Shown here in pieces: positions 21,590-33,894 of a DNA stretch of 64,000 bases. Position 1 is the stretch's first letter, and the number at the start of each line of letters is the position of its first letter. The DNA is from Puccinellia tenuiflora. Taxonomy: Eukaryota; Streptophyta; Magnoliopsida; Poales; Poaceae. The stretch spans positions 1,613,149 to 1,677,148 of the forward strand of contig QRDG01000533.1 in NCBI GenBank assembly GCA_012064385.1, written 5' to 3'. The notes below the pieces were generated by a model, which saw nothing but the letters and a program-made list of their open reading frames with translations, made no database searches and had not been told where the DNA came from. A program made the position numbers and the translations under genes.

Positions 21590-23014
21590 GCCCAACATCA
21601 GGATACTGGCATCGAAAAGATCAAGGAGAATATCGCAAGTGGGAAAGCTAAATGTTTCTCCATTGATGACTCTAGTGTTGTCTATTTCGGGGACCGTCTT
21701 GTGGTGCCCAAGAGTGGGAGTGTGAAAGGGGTGATACTCCAAGAAGCACATGAGTCTCCCATATCCATCCACCCTGATAGTACTAAGATGTACCAGCATC
21801 TCCGCAGCAAATTCTGGTGGACTCGCATGAAGCGAGAAATTTCTAAGTATGTTGCTGAATGCGACGTCTGTCGCCGTGTGAAGGCTGAACATCAAAGGCC
21901 CGCGGGTACTCTTCGCCCCATAGCTATCCCCGAGTGGAAATGGGATGAAGTTGGGATGGACTTCATTACTGGATTTCCCAAGTCGCAAAAGGGGAATAAT
22001 GCCATCTTGGTAGTCATCGACCGTCTGTCCAAGGTCGCTCACTTCCTTCCGGTTCGTGACGATATTCGAGCAAGCCAACTTGCTGACTTGTACGTTGCTC
22101 GGATTGTTCCTTTGCATGGGGTTCCACTAAGGATCATCCTAGACCGTGGAAGTCTATTTGTGTCCAAATTCTGGCAGAGCTTCCAAACTGCTATGGGAAC
22201 CCGTCACAATTTCAGTATAGCGTACCATCCCCAGACGGATGGACAAACTAAAAGGGTAAACCAAGTTCTAAAAGACATGCTCCGGGCATGTGTAATCTCT
22301 TTCGGTAAAGATTGGGAAAAGTATCTTCCGTTCGCGGAGTTCTCCTACAACAATAGCTATCAAGCTAGCTTGCAGATGGCTCCATTTGAGGTTCTCTATG
22401 GAAGAAAATGTCGGACTCCTCTGAACTGCTCCGAAACCGGAGAGAGGCCACTCTTCGGTCCTGATGTGATCAATGAGGCTGAAGAGAAAGTCCGTATCAT
22501 TCGAGAGAATATGAAGATTGCCCAGTCTAGGCAGAGGAGCTACTATGATAAACATAATTTGGAGGTTCACTATGAAATCGGTGACAAAGCCTATCTTCGA
22601 GTCTCTCCTCTCTAAGGCGTTCGTCGTTTCGGGATCAAGGGAAAATTGGCACCTCGTTTTGTTGGTCCTTTCACCGTCCTAGCCATGCGAGGAGATCTCT
22701 CCTACCAGCTGGAGCTCCCAGAGAAATTCCCGGATGTGCATGATGTGTTCCATGTCTCTCAACTCCGTCATTGCTTCAAAGATCCTATTTGTGGGGTTGA
22801 TCATGAAGTGTTGGACATCCAGGAGGATCTGACTTACCGTGAGCATCCTGTACGCATCTTGGATGAAGCGGAAAGGAAGACTCGTAACCAGACCATCAAG
22901 TTCCTCAAGATCCAGTGGTCTAACCATTCTGAAAAGAAGCAACCTGGGAACGTGAAACTAGTCTTCGTCAGGAATATCCCGCCTTCTTCACTCAAGCCTA
23001 GAATCTCAGGATGA
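21590..23014 (+). pseudogene. Chr2 integrase with chromodomain-like tail
   Basis: Zinc domain (HESPISIH ... AECDVCRRVK), catalytic Asp in GMDFITGFP and IILDRGSLF. The third catalytic residue, Glu in Chr1, is Lys here (AAA at 22250-22252, TDGQTKRVNQ), so the enzyme would be dead. A TAA at 22613-22615 interrupts it, and a one-base loss near 22935 changes frame inside the chromodomain-like tail (HPVRILDEAERK). Confidence 0.9.
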
Positions 23015-23021
23015 GATTCCT

Positions 23022-23033
23022 GAAGGGGGGTAG
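23022..23033 (+). other. Chr2 polypurine tract
   Basis: 'gaaggggggtag' directly before LTR-e, in the shared context 'attcctgaagggg'. Confidence 0.88.
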
Positions 23034-23979
23034 ATTTGTAACAGCCCCAATTTGGTACTGTAAAATTTGAACCAAATTTTCACTTTTGCATTGCACTTGC
23101 ATCATGGCATACATATTTAAATTGCTAAGTTTAATAAAGCAACAATTGGAAAACATTTAAAAGGGAAACAAACACCTTCCCAAATTCTCAAACCCATTTG
23201 CAATTGCTCAAGTTGGCAAAACCAAAATAATATTGAGCTTCCAAATTGTCCAGGAAGTTCCAAGAGTGCTTTTATAACTATTTGTCAAAATCCAATTCTA
23301 GCCAAGTGGTTATATAAAATGAGGAAAAATCAAAACTGGTGCAAATCAATTCCTATTTTTTAAACCATGTTAAACTATTCAAAAATTCAAAATAAAATTA
23401 TGGGGAGCTTTCTTATCTTATTGTGAGCCTCCCTGAAAATTTTCATAATTTTTGAAAAGGTTTAAGTACCCCAATTAAATGGATTTCGTTGCTGCCTTTA
23501 AAAGAAAAAAAATCAGAAAGGGAAAAGCAGTGTAGGGGGGTTATTGCAAAATGCCATCGTCTTCTTCACTGTCGCCACAGTGGCGGCACTGGCGCCATGC
23601 CGCCATGCTCGCCCTGCGCTGCGCTGCGTGCTCCCTTGGAGGATAAGGACGCTACACGACGCCCTCTCTCTCCCCTCACTCGTTCCCCCCGCCCCCCGTT
23701 TTTCCCCGAAACCGGAACCCTAACCCTAGCTCATGGACGCCGTCGACCCGCCGCCGTCCCTCGCGCGTCGCCGCCGTTAGAGAGCCCGCAGAGCAGATCG
23801 AAGCGGGGCAAAAGCTCCGCCGCGTCGCCCTCTACCTCCTCGCCCACGGAATCAAGCCTCGGAGCACGGAGTCGTCACCATCATCCTCGTCTTCCTCCGC
23901 TCCGGCCGCAGTGCGTCAAGCTCGATTGCCGCCGTCTCCATCCCTCTCCGACCTCGTCGTCCGCACCACCGCACTCAGG

Positions 23980-26312
23980 GTGAGCTTGCGCTACTCCTGG
24001 ACATCTTTGTCCTCCTGCTCTCTCCCTAGGTCGTGGTGTCGCATTAGCTCGTCGTCGGCCGCTGCTGCACCTTGCCGTGGACGCCGCTCTGGTGACCATC
24101 CACTAGTGGCGCTGCCAACAATTGGTTCGCCTCGGCGAGCCGCATCCAGCGCAAACCATAGCTAGTCGTCGCGCGCCCTGCACCGTCGAGCGCATGATCG
24201 ACATTGCGCAGTCGCCGCCGCGCTCGCGCGCCAGCCGTGGCCTCGGCCAAGTCAAAACACTTCGTCGGTACTACCGGGCTGTTAGCCGGAAGTACCGACC
24301 GTAGGTTGTTTCGGTACTGGATACCTTCTGTTAATTTCCGGAAGTAGCTCGGAAGTTGCCCTGGAAGTACCGACTTGACCGGTACTACCGGGCAGTTCAC
24401 CGGAAGTACCGACCGTAGGTCTTTTCGGTACGGGATACCTCCTATCTTATTCCGGAAGTGGCTCAGAAGTAGCCCCGGAAGTACCGACTTGACCGGTACT
24501 ACTGGGCGGTTAGCCGGAAGTACCGACTCAACTAATTAAAATTTGGGAAAATCATAACTTAATAAATATTGGTTCAAATTTTGCAAATGATATACCAAAA
24601 CGATCAGCAAATCAAAGGCTATATAGTTATGTTAATTTGACAGCATGACAACAACTTTTCCTTTGATGTCATTTTCGAAATGGTTAAAGAATTAAATTTG
24701 AATAACCGTTTAATTCACCATTTATTCATCGTTACTCGAAAAATTGCAAACGAGGTACCAAAATGATCAGCAGAACAATACCTATCTAATAATGTCATTT
24801 TCATGCATATTTAAACCACATTTTTTACTGTAATAGTTCATAAGTAATGTGGTCATTAAATTAAACATGGGGTTGTTTCCAAATAATTGCACCAATTATT
24901 TTGGCACTCCATTTAAATTCTTAGCTAAATTAAATGATGATATCAGTGCATAAACTTGACATGTCATCATGATTGTGCATTGCACCTTTTGTATTCCTGT
25001 TGTTTATTTGTTCTCCTATTATTGTTTGTGTATCGGTAGATTCAGGAGTCGAGGTTCCACCACAATACCCCGATGATCCGTGCTATCAGCCCCATCAGCA
25101 AGGCAAGAGATAACCTAACCTTCTGTGCATACCTCATCCTATTGTTTTACACAAGTATTTTCTCCACCATAACATTGCATTCGATTCCAATGACAATTTT
25201 GTTCGATGGTTAGAGTATCCTATTAATTGCATAGTTCCCTACACCATTACATGTTCTCCCTCCTATTATCCATAGGTTTGATGTGTTGGCCTGAGTTACT
25301 TATATCTGCAGAACATATGCTTAGCTATGCTTAGCCATGCTTAGTCGAATGCTTAGTCGTCCGGTGATTATTTCCATGATTGTGATGTTGATGGAATGTT
25401 CGGACAAGGTGGAAACTTGTGGTACTTAATTAAAATGCTTAAAGGCTTGGATGAGTTGCCATCGGGGTTGATGGTGTTTTGCCTCATTCTTACCGCCTAG
25501 GTACGAGTTCTTTACCTCTTGAACCAAGACTGAGCGTGCTTCCATCGTTGGGACATATGGAATCCTTAGTAACTGAATAACTTCTGAGGGGCTAGCCAAG
25601 GGTCATAGGCAAGCCCATTTGCGTGTGAGTGGATGGTGGAAAAATTCTTCATGAGGACGGTGGTGTTTAGGATGTGGCCGCAGGGCAGGGTGTTGAAATA
25701 GGCACTGGACCTGTCCTTCCGCACACTGATGATCCTTGGGTTAGCCTGATGCAAGGTAAAGGTTTAACCGCGCCCACTCTGCCGGCTTTCCCCGGAAGAG
25801 AGCTAAATAGGCGAGCCGGATGGTACCGATGGTTAAAAATAGTACACCCCTGCAGGGTTTAATCTTTTCGAAAAGTCGTGTCCACGGTTATGGACGACTT
25901 GGGAACGGACGATAAGACCATAATTAACATGAACTTAATTAAAATTTTGGCAATGTGTGTTAAAATGTTCATTTCCTCGAGGGTGATTCGAGGGAGTGCC
26001 TTGGTGGAGATGAGTGGTCGATTCTGCATACTGTTGGTTCAATGTGAACTAAAGAATGAAAGTTTACTATCTTATCCCCTTTCGAAAAACCTTCTGAGTA
26101 GTCGATGCCATGAGTCATGTCTTTAAAAAGGAAAACTAGTTTTATGCAAAACAACTACTGTACAGCTTTGAAGCCAATCATCATTGGGCCTATATCGCCC
26201 TAGTAACCTTGCGAGTACGTCGTACTAAGCCTTGCTTTGTTGATTATTATTTGTTTCAGAGGAGGACGTCACCGACCAGGAAGGTGGGTTCTTTATTGAC
26301 ATCGACGAGTAG
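23980..26312 (+). other. Putative LTR-embedded micro-gene (LTR-e copy)
   Basis: Donor CTCAGG|GTGAGC (intron from 23980); 63-nt exon 25040-25102; GC donor AAG|GCAAGAG; 53-nt last exon 26260-26312 reading EEDVTDQEGGFFIDIDE, TAG stop. Exon lengths are identical to the other LTRs. Confidence 0.5.
24260..24530 (+). repeat. Minisatellite in LTR-e (two units plus part)
   Basis: Same 114-bp unit as at 15630-15990; units start near 24266, 24380 and 24494. Confidence 0.9.
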
Positions 26313-26747
26313 TCAGGGGTTCCCAGGTGGTAGCTTGGGACGTAACGGAACAGGCTAGCTGGGATTGTTATTGTAGGCCTCTTAGGCCATAATTTGGATC
26401 TTGTTGTTTAGACAACTAAATTTGCTTCCGCTTGATGTACTGTTGGGTCTGTGACCTCTGATGTGTGATTTGCTATCTTTCTCGGTATATGAGTTGAACT
26501 ATAATCTCTTTGTGTCGTAGAGTCTGTGATGTGCCAGATGTTCCGCAGTCTTGATCTCTCTATTATGCATTGATAGCTATGCCAGTGATCATGGAATGAT
26601 CGAGGTGTTGCGTTGCCGATGATCCATTCCGAGGATGCCTGCCAAAGGTTTTGGCCTGGGAGTGGTAACCCCAGTAACCTTCGATTGTGTAGCATGGCCT
26701 GTCGGTTACATAGCATCTCTGTATAATTCCGTGGTCGGGGCGCTACA

Positions 26748-26752
26748 CAGTG
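26748..26752. repeat. Target-site duplication of Chr2 (right copy, CAGTG)
   Basis: Directly after LTR-e; pairs with 14451-14455. Confidence 0.92.
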
Positions 26753-27543
26753 GCTCTGCTTGGTATTGTTCTGAGGGACCACAGTACGCTTGGCAGGTGA
26801 TCAATCCATTTTTCCCTTTGTTCTCCAACTTGTCAAAGGCTTTGGTCTTCAATCCCTTGAGAACTTCTGCATTTGCTTATTCCACTTGCCCGTTGCTTCT
26901 TGGGTAGGATACCGAGGCAAAACACACCTTGATACCCACTTCTTCATAGAAGTTGAGGAAGGCTCGACTGGTGAACTTAGTGCCGTTGTCGGTGATGATT
27001 CTGTTTGGAACTCCGAAGCGGTAGACGATCCCCTCGATGAACTTGATGGCGACCTGAGCCGTCTGGCGTGGTACTGGCATCACCTCTACCCATTTTGTGA
27101 ACTTGTCAATTGCCACGAACAAGTATTCGTGTCGTCCCATAGATCTTGCCATTTTGCCGACGATGTCCAGCCCCCAGACCGCAAACGGCCAGGAGATTGG
27201 TATCGGCTATAGCGCTTGAGCCGGCTGGTGCGTGTTCTTCGCAGGTCTTGACTAGCTGCTCTGCGTCATGAAGTACTGTTGGCCAGTAGAATCCTTGGCG
27301 GAAGACCTTCCCCGCCAGTGACCTCGATGCCACGTGACTCGAGCATGTCCCCTCGTGTATGTCCTTCAACAGTTCTTGGCCTTGCTCTTGTGCTATGCAT
27401 CGCAGTTTGACTCTGTTCTTGCGTCGCCGGTAGAGCTCGCCGTCAATTAAGATGTAGAGCTTGGCTTGGCGGGCCACCCGCTCGGTCTCGTGGTCATCCT
27501 CCGGGAGGGCGTGCCCCACCATGTACTTGACGATGTCCTGGGC
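26753..27543 (-). pseudogene. Tat1 integrase, core and zinc region
   Basis: Minus-strand reading: zinc-domain context (HEGTCSSHVASRSLAGKVFRQGFYWP), a frame change, then the catalytic core with GKMARSMGRHEYLFVAIDKFTKW, RIITDNGTKF and YPRSNGQVE. The Arg codon after the catalytic Glu is a stop (near 26877). Joins the RT/RNase H frame through a TGA at 27544-27546. The C-terminus continues at 14450 beyond Chr2. Confidence 0.85.
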
Positions 27544-29835
27544 TCAGGGTGGGTAGGTTCGTTCCACCAGCAGTACCATCTGGTCAGGAAGAAGCAAAGC
27601 TTCTCCCACCGCGGGCACTGTCGGGTCTTGAGCTTCTGGGCTAGCTACCCGTGTTGTCGGTGTAGAAGGGTTGCCAGCCTCATGTGTCGATGCAGACCTT
27701 GGCTTGAGTCTCTCGGGAGAGATTGAAGGCAGCCGGAGCACCTCGATGTAGATCCCGGGAGGCACTGGTTCCCGCTTGGACGCCAGTTGCGACAGCTCAT
27801 CCGCGGACGTGTTCTCCTCCCGCGGGACGTAAACAACTCTGAAGCTACTGAAGCGCCGCTGGAGTTTCCACACTTCCTCGACGTATGGCGCCATCTGAGG
27901 ACAGGCGTATTCCTTGTTGACTTGCTTGATGACTTGCTGAGAGTCACCCTTGAGGACGAGCTTGCCGATGCCAAGGCCGATGGCAGCACGAAGTCCCACG
28001 AGCAGACCTTCGTACTCCGTTGTGTTGTTTGAGATGTTTCCTTGGTAGTGCATCTGGAGAATGTACTTCAAGCGGTCGCCGGTTGGCGAGGTGAGGACGA
28101 CCCCGACACCTCCCTGCCCCTTGGTATAGGAGCCATCGAAGTGCATGGTCCAGGTGTCGGGATCCTCCTTCCCGGGAAGGCTGGTCTCCTCCTCTGGGTC
28201 GTCGAACGCCGTCTCGGTCCACTCGGCCGTGAAGTCAGCCAGCGCATGGCTCTTGATGTTGTCCGTCTGCTCGAACTTGAGTCCAAAGCCTTGAAGTTCC
28301 ATGGCCCACGCCGAGATGCATCCAGTGGCCATCGGGTTCTCCAGGGGGCTTCTCAGATTGTACTTGGACACCACCGTGATTGGGTGCCTCTCGAAGTATG
28401 GCCTCATCTTGCGGGAAGCAATGAGGATTGCTAGCAAAAGCTTCTGCATCATGGGATATCGCTCCCAGGCGTCGCGCAGCACCGAGCTGACGAAGTAGAC
28501 CGGATGCTGCACCTTGCGGGTTGCCAGACTTTTGGCGGGTTCGGCGTCCTCCACGTCCTCGGCGCCCCGGGGTGTTGTTGGAGTAGCCCCCGGCTGGGTC
28601 GCCTCGGAGTGGATCCCTTCATTTCCTTCGATGTGGGGTTCGATGATAACGGGAGGGGGCAGGGTGCTGGGATCTTCGAACCCCTGGTCACCCGCCGCCC
28701 CTTCTTGCTTGAGTGCCCTGGGACGCTTGCCCTTGCTCGGCTTCTTCGGAGGTGCGTCGCGCTCAGCTACCAGTACGACGCTGATCACCTGTTTGGTGGC
28801 CGCGATGTACAGCAGCAGAGGCTGCTTCTCCGCTGGGGCCACGAGGACTGGTGGTGAGGCGACGTAGCACTTGAGGGACTGGAGAGCTTCCTCGGCCTCG
28901 GGGGTCCATTCCACGGAGCCCGATTTGTTGAGCAACTTCAAGAATGGCAAAGCCCGCTCTCCAAGCCTTGAGATGGAGCGCCCGAGTGCGGTGATGCACC
29001 CGTTGAGGCGCTGCACATCCTTGACCCGCCGGGGCGCCTCCATTCGTTCGATGGCCTTGATTTTGTCGGGGTTCGCCTCAATCCCCCGGTGGGAGATCAG
29101 GAAACCCAGCGGCTTGTCGGATGGGACCCCGAACACGCACTTGTCGGGGTTGAGCTTGAAGTTGACCCGGCGGAGGTTGTCGAAGGTCTCGTGCAGGTCC
29201 TGGATGAGGGAGTCCTTGTACCGGGTCTTGACCACGATGTCGTCGATGTACGGTTCAACATTGCGGCCCAGCTGAGGCCCAAGGCATGCCTGCATCGCGC
29301 GCTGGAAGGTGGCGCCGGCATTCCGGAGGCCGAAAGGCATCCGGGTGTAGCAGTAGTAGCCCTTGGGGGTGATGAAGGCCGTCTTCTCCTGGTCCTCAAC
29401 CGCCATCAAGATCTGGTGATACCCGGAGAAGGCATCCAGGAAACACAGCGACTCGCAGCCAGCCGTGGAATCCACGATCTGGTCGATACGCGGTAGAGGG
29501 AACGGGTCCTTGGAGCAGGCCTTGTTCAGGTCCGTGAAGTCGATGCAGAGTCGCAGCTTGGAGCTCATCGGTTTTGGCACCACCACAGGGTTGGCTACCC
29601 AAGTGGGATGAGGCACCGCCTGGATGACGCCGGCTTCCAGTAGCTTGTCGGACTCGGAGACGATGAATTCCAACTTTTTCTTGCTTTGCTTTCACAGAAC
29701 TTGCTTCACAGGGCGGGCGTCCGCGTTTACCACCAGTTTGTGCTCGATCACCTCCCTTGGTATGCCGGGCAAAGCTAACACTTCCCATGCGAAGACGTCA
29801 GAGTTTTCCCGAAGGAAGGCGATGAGCGCGCTTTC
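27544..29835 (-). pseudogene. Tat1 reverse transcriptase with two RNase H domains
   Basis: An open frame of 709 codons (29673 to 27544). RT: LRLCIDFTDLNKAC, FLDAFSGYHQI, MPFGLRNAGATFQRAM, catalytic YIDD at residues 142-145. The first, gypsy-type RNase H (residues about 275-480, LLLYIAATKQVISVVLVAE ... RPYFERHPITVVS) lacks the usual first Asp. A second, archaeal-type RNase H follows (residues about 508-632): Asp in HFDGSYTKGQGGVG, Glu in NNTTEYEGLLVG, Asp in LKGDSQQV, Asp in NTSADELSQLA, a complete DEDD set. This dual layout is established for plant Tat-lineage elements. Two stops lie upstream (TAG 29836-29838 and a TGA near 29697), so the polyprotein is broken though the catalytic frame is open. 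Confidence 0.9.
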
Positions 29836-30540
29836 CTATTTGTCAGCGAGGTGGGCACCGATGATGATGGTGCGGGAACCGTCGCTTGTTAGTGCCACCT
29901 TCTTGGTCATCTGCGGATCAACGTGGAATGGCGCCCTCTTGGAGGAAGTCAGCGCAGAGCCCCCGGGGTACCCTCCGCCCCCGGAGAGTGCATCGGCACC
30001 AACGTCCTGCGTATCTTGTCGGGTGTCCGCCATCATGGCCACCGTATGGTTCAGCTTCTGGACACCGTAGATGGCGTCGTTGATGTCGGCCTTGACCTTG
30101 ATCATGCCCCAAGCCGCTGGGATTTTCATCATGTTGTAGGCGAAGTGGGAGACGGCCATGAACTTGGCCAGCGTAGGCCGGCCGAGTATGCTGTTGTATG
30201 GGAGTGGCGTGTCGGCGATGTCGAAGACGATCTCCTCGGTGCGGAAGTTCTCGGGGTCACTGAAAGTGACTGGGAGAGTGATCTTCCCCAGAGGCCGCGT
30301 GACGTCCCCATTCACACCTTGGAACACGCTAGTGTCTTGCAGGCGGGAGACCGGAATTTGCAGGGTGGCCAAGACCTTCGCCGTCAACAGGTTGAGCCTG
30401 GAGCCTCCGTCGACCAACATCTTGGTGACCTTGAAGTTGTGGATGATGGGCGACACGACCAGGGGCAGTGTCCCTACCCCAGTAGTGTTGTCGGGTGATC
30501 TTCTGGGTCGAAGCCGATGGCCTGATTGGACCACTCCAGG
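29836..30540 (-). pseudogene. Tat1 aspartic protease
   Basis: LPLVVSPIIHNFKVTKMLVD with the active-site DGGS typical of Tat proteases (about 30403-30420), then YNSILGRPTLAKFMAV, the conserved distal motif. The frame is open from the gag linker to TAG 29836. Confidence 0.85.
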
Positions 30541-32027
30541 GGCTTTGGCGGCGCCGAGGCGACCGCGTTCAGCTCCCGGACGAGTTTCTTGCCAGCGTTG
30601 TTGGAGGGAGGCAGGGAGGCTCCCCTGTGGATGCACCCGACGACGCCATTGATCTCTTGGAATTGTCTGTTGCCGCCACCTTGGGGAGCCGGAGCGTCCC
30701 CATTGTTGGCGAACTCCGGGTTGTTTGGTCCGCGTCCGCCTTGGCCTCCGCGCCCTCCGCCACAGCCTCCACGACCTCCGCCTCATCCCCACCCCCGGCC
30801 GCCACTGCCTTGGCGACATGTGGGGCAGTCCCGAGAGTAGTGCCCGGGGAATCTGCAGCTGTAGCTGGCGCCTAGGCCGACCCCGCCACCTGACGTATTG
30901 TGTGCACGGCGAGGCCGTTCACTTGGCGGCAAACCTTGAGTAGGTGGTTGTCGTCGGGGTGGACGTGGCACCATGGATCCTCCTTGTCCTAAGATGTTGA
31001 GGCCGGCTTGACCTTCTTGGGAAGAGGCTCGGTGACGAAGACGCGCTTGTCGGGACCGGAGTCCCGCTTCTTGCTCTTGGCGGGAGTGATCTTGTCCTCG
31101 GGTTCTTCCTCCCCGGGGACCCTGGCCCCCTCCTCTGCACGGGCGCAGCGATCCACGAGCTCCCAGAGCTCATGGGTGGTCTCGATGCGATGAGTGCTCA
31201 GCTTCTCGCACATCCGGGTGTGACGAATGTTGGTGTGGAAGGACTGGATCACCAGCTCCTCCTTGATGCAGGGGATGGTGTTCATCTTCTCGGTGAAGCA
31301 TTGGATGAACTTGCGGAGAGTTTCACCCGGAAGCTGCTTGAAGTCATGGAGGTCACTTGGAACTCCCGGGCGCTGGTACCCGCCCTAGAAAGCCCCTAGA
31401 AACGCCTCCTTCAGTGCCCGCCAGGATTGGATGGAGCACTTGGGGAGGTTGAGAAGCCACGACTGGGCGTCTCCTTTCAGGGCCAACGGGAACCAGTTGG
31501 CCATCATGATCTCGTCGGCCCCGGCGACCACCGCAGCAAGCGAGTAGAGAAGAAGGAAGTCCCGAGGGTTGGTGGTGCCATCGTAGCAGAGGACGTCGAT
31601 CTTGAACTTCTTGGGCCAGGAGATCTGGTGGAATTCGGGAGAGAGGGCGAGGCAGCCCTCGGTGATGTCGTCGTCCCGATCCTCCCATCGATAACGTTTT
31701 CGGCGGTGTTCGACGTGGGGGCACATGTCCTCGTGAAGACGGTTGTTGAGGTCGTTGCGCAGATCATAGTTGCGTGTGGAGGATGACCCGACGGAGATGG
31801 ACGGACCGCAGTTACAGTTCGCCCGACCGGCCACAAGAGGGTTTGCTTGCGGAGGTACGGCCTCGCCTGGGCGATCGCCCCGGGGATGATCCTGGGGTTC
31901 ACGCGCCTCCGCCCCCTTGGCTCCGGGGCTGTCGACGATGGGGGCGTGAGCGGGCTCACACCTAGGACCACCGTCAGCGAAGTGGAGGAGCTCCTCCACG
32001 CGGGTCCGCCACTCCTGGTAGACCAGA
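30541..32027 (-). pseudogene. Tat1 gag, central and C-terminal part
   Basis: Resumes at 32027 in the frame left at 39658: EEWRT-like start VEELLHFADGG, then capsid signature PKKFKIDVLCYDGTTNPRDFL and ALKGDAQSWLLNLP, ending at a stop near 31385; a second frame carries IETTHELWELVDRCARAEEG. The degenerate zinc knuckle SCRFPGHYSRDC (about 30825-30870) has lost its first Cys. Several frame changes follow. This is the RNA-packaging shell protein of the element. Confidence 0.82.
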
Positions 32028-33148
32028 ATTTTAATTAAAGGACAGAGAAGTCTTTTATGACAAAGAATTTGCTAAAAGATGATCTCTTTTCAATTTTGAT
32101 GAATTTTTTTTAGAGAACAGACCAGAACAGTGCAATGTTTGTGAAATACAGAAAATATTTTACAGTTTCTACTGTAAAATTAAAGGACTCTCCTCTAATT
32201 AAATTGGAACCAACGGGAAAATTTAATTAGAGAGGAGGAAAAAGAGAAATATTTGTTTAATAGATTAATTATGGTATTGTTATTTTCTGACCAACGTTGA
32301 TGGTAGAAGTACTATAATTATATGACTTCTATAGTCAAAGGGCTAGATCTCTGATAATTTTGCATCAAAGTGATCAATTTTCAGAGAACAGATAAAAGAT
32401 CAAGAAATGTTCTTGAACTATAGAAATATGTATATTTCATGTTTCCGCTGCAATAGAGTTGATGATAATGTTATTTTCTGAACAGAGTTCTTTATTGCAA
32501 TAGAAATATTATCATCATACTGTTTCTAAGTTTTGTGCATTGATTCTATTTCTGCCCAACGGTCATGTAGAATTAGTGTAGAAAGATGATGTTTTATTCT
32601 AATTCTGCCCAATGGTGTTTTAGAATATAGAAGAAAGTTTTATAAAATTTTAATGTGCATATCTTTAACCAGACCAACGTAGGGTTATTTTTATGCTCAT
32701 TATTGTTTATTATTATTGAATATTTTCTCAGACAAAGATTCTCATGTTTTCATTCGTGAAAACAAAAGGATGGGTACTTGTGACCCGAAAGATGACCAAG
32801 AAATGTCATAAAGTGAGAGAGTATGTTCTCTCTAAAGAATGACCGCAAAAGAAAAAGAATTCTTGGATTACATCCAAGAATACAAATAGATCATTGAGAG
32901 TCTTGTTTGACAAATGTCTTTCATGTACTCTCCATGCAGTAAACAGATAAATCTTTCAGAGTCTTGTTTAACGAATTTCTATCATGTACTCTATATGAAG
33001 AAATTTTTTAAACGAGCAACATGAATGCTTAATTTGACCAACGTCGGATTAAGCATGTGTATAAAAAAGATTATTCAGATTTATTTCTGAATTTGATGAT
33101 TCAATATGCAGTCTAAAGAGCCAATTGTGGCATCTATGTCTCTTAATT

Positions 33149-33260
33149 ACCCGCATGACGGGAAAAGACGATAATACCCTCATGACGGGAAAAGACGATA
33201 ATAATACCCACGTGGTGGAAAATGTCTGGGAAAATACCAGCATGGCGGGAGAATTTTTTT
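33149..33260 (+). repeat. Short tandem array, about 28-30 bp unit
   Basis: Two near-identical units 'catgacgggaaaagacgataata' (from 33153 and 33181) followed by two diverged units ('cgtggtggaaaatg', 'catggcgggagaa'). Confidence 0.75.
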
Positions 33261-33666
33261 GACAAAGGACTTATCCTGTATGACAGGAGAAAGATGTGAC
33301 GACTCATGTGTTTTTATATCGACCGTACACTTCATGTGTCATAGTTATAAAGCACTTAATGAGTCAAAAGAGAATAAAGTACCAGATGAACCGAAAGATA
33401 AGAATGGCATGCAAGTGTGACTTGCAAAAGAATCATTGAGAAAGAACTCTTGTGAGTTTTGAAAAGGGAATGAGGAAAAGTACTCCCATACGTTAAAAGA
33501 TAACTTCATTTTTAATAAAGCAGACAATCAAAGTTTCGAAATTGTGGCAAAAAGGTTCTTGCCTCATTTCGAGGGGAAGATAGAGAGATAGAGAATGTTA
33601 CAGAATAAACTCCCCTATACTTCAGATAATGTGATGCATATTATGTATCTAGGTGATCTATGATGA

Positions 33667-33700
33667 ATTGTGATCGTCTGGGGAGTACGACGATCACAAT
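33667..33700. repeat. Perfect 12-bp hairpin
   Basis: 'attgtgatcgtc' (33667-33678) and its exact reverse complement 'gacgatcacaat' (33689-33700) around a 10-base loop. Confidence 0.85.
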
Positions 33701-33894
33701 AATGATACCCCTAAAGTAAAGAGATAGATGTATTCTTGAATGAATTTACAGCTCCGAAAGAAGACTAAGGACTACTAAGACGGTACTCAAAGTGCCATAA
33801 AGAAGACAGATTGACAGGTTAATAGAATAAATCCAAATAGAAAGGATTAAGAATACTCCGTTTTCAAGAAAATGGAGTAATCTGGGGGATGTAG

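Larger units (their letters stand above)
14456..26747 (+). mobile_element. Chr2: full-length chromovirus nested in Tat1
   Basis: 12,292 bp with both LTRs (14456-18205 and 23037-26747), primer site, gag-pol remnant, polypurine tract and a perfect CAGTG duplication. Same clade as Chr1 but a different LTR subfamily, with its own minisatellite. Every protein domain is present, but stops or frame changes lie in gag, RT, RNase H and integrase. The catalytic Tyr codon of RT and the catalytic Glu of integrase are both mutated. Confidence 0.95.
23037..26747 (+). mobile_element. Chr2 3' LTR (LTR-e, 3711 bp)
   Basis: Starts 'tgtaacagcccc' and ends 'ggggcgctaca', followed by CAGTG. Close to LTR-d but with two rather than three minisatellite units and about 50 extra bases just before the array (about 24170-24240). 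Confidence 0.93.
32028..33894 (+). other. Copia-like AT-rich internal DNA, no gene seen
   Basis: No open frame of note on either strand. Repeated phrases 'ccaacg' and 'catgtttccgctgcaatagag' (about 32438) resemble the copia leader at 39198, linking this part to CopX. A pair of diverged repeats 'gagtcttgttt.ac.aat.tct.tcatgtactct' lies near 32897 and 32957. Confidence 0.55.

Noticed and set aside
28042..28867. Plus-strand frames over the Tat1 RT/RNase H (28042-28434, 28504-28867, 29089-29496)
   Set aside because: They are shadows of the minus-strand polyprotein, which has clear catalytic motifs.
32025..32027. 3-bp AGA duplication around CopX as evidence for a CACTA transposon
   Set aside because: No CACTA termini or subterminal repeats at either end; 3 bp may equally be microhomology at a repair junction.
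33149..33260. Short direct repeats considered as a CRISPR-like array
   Set aside because: Units are contiguous without spacers, and the setting is a plant retroelement.
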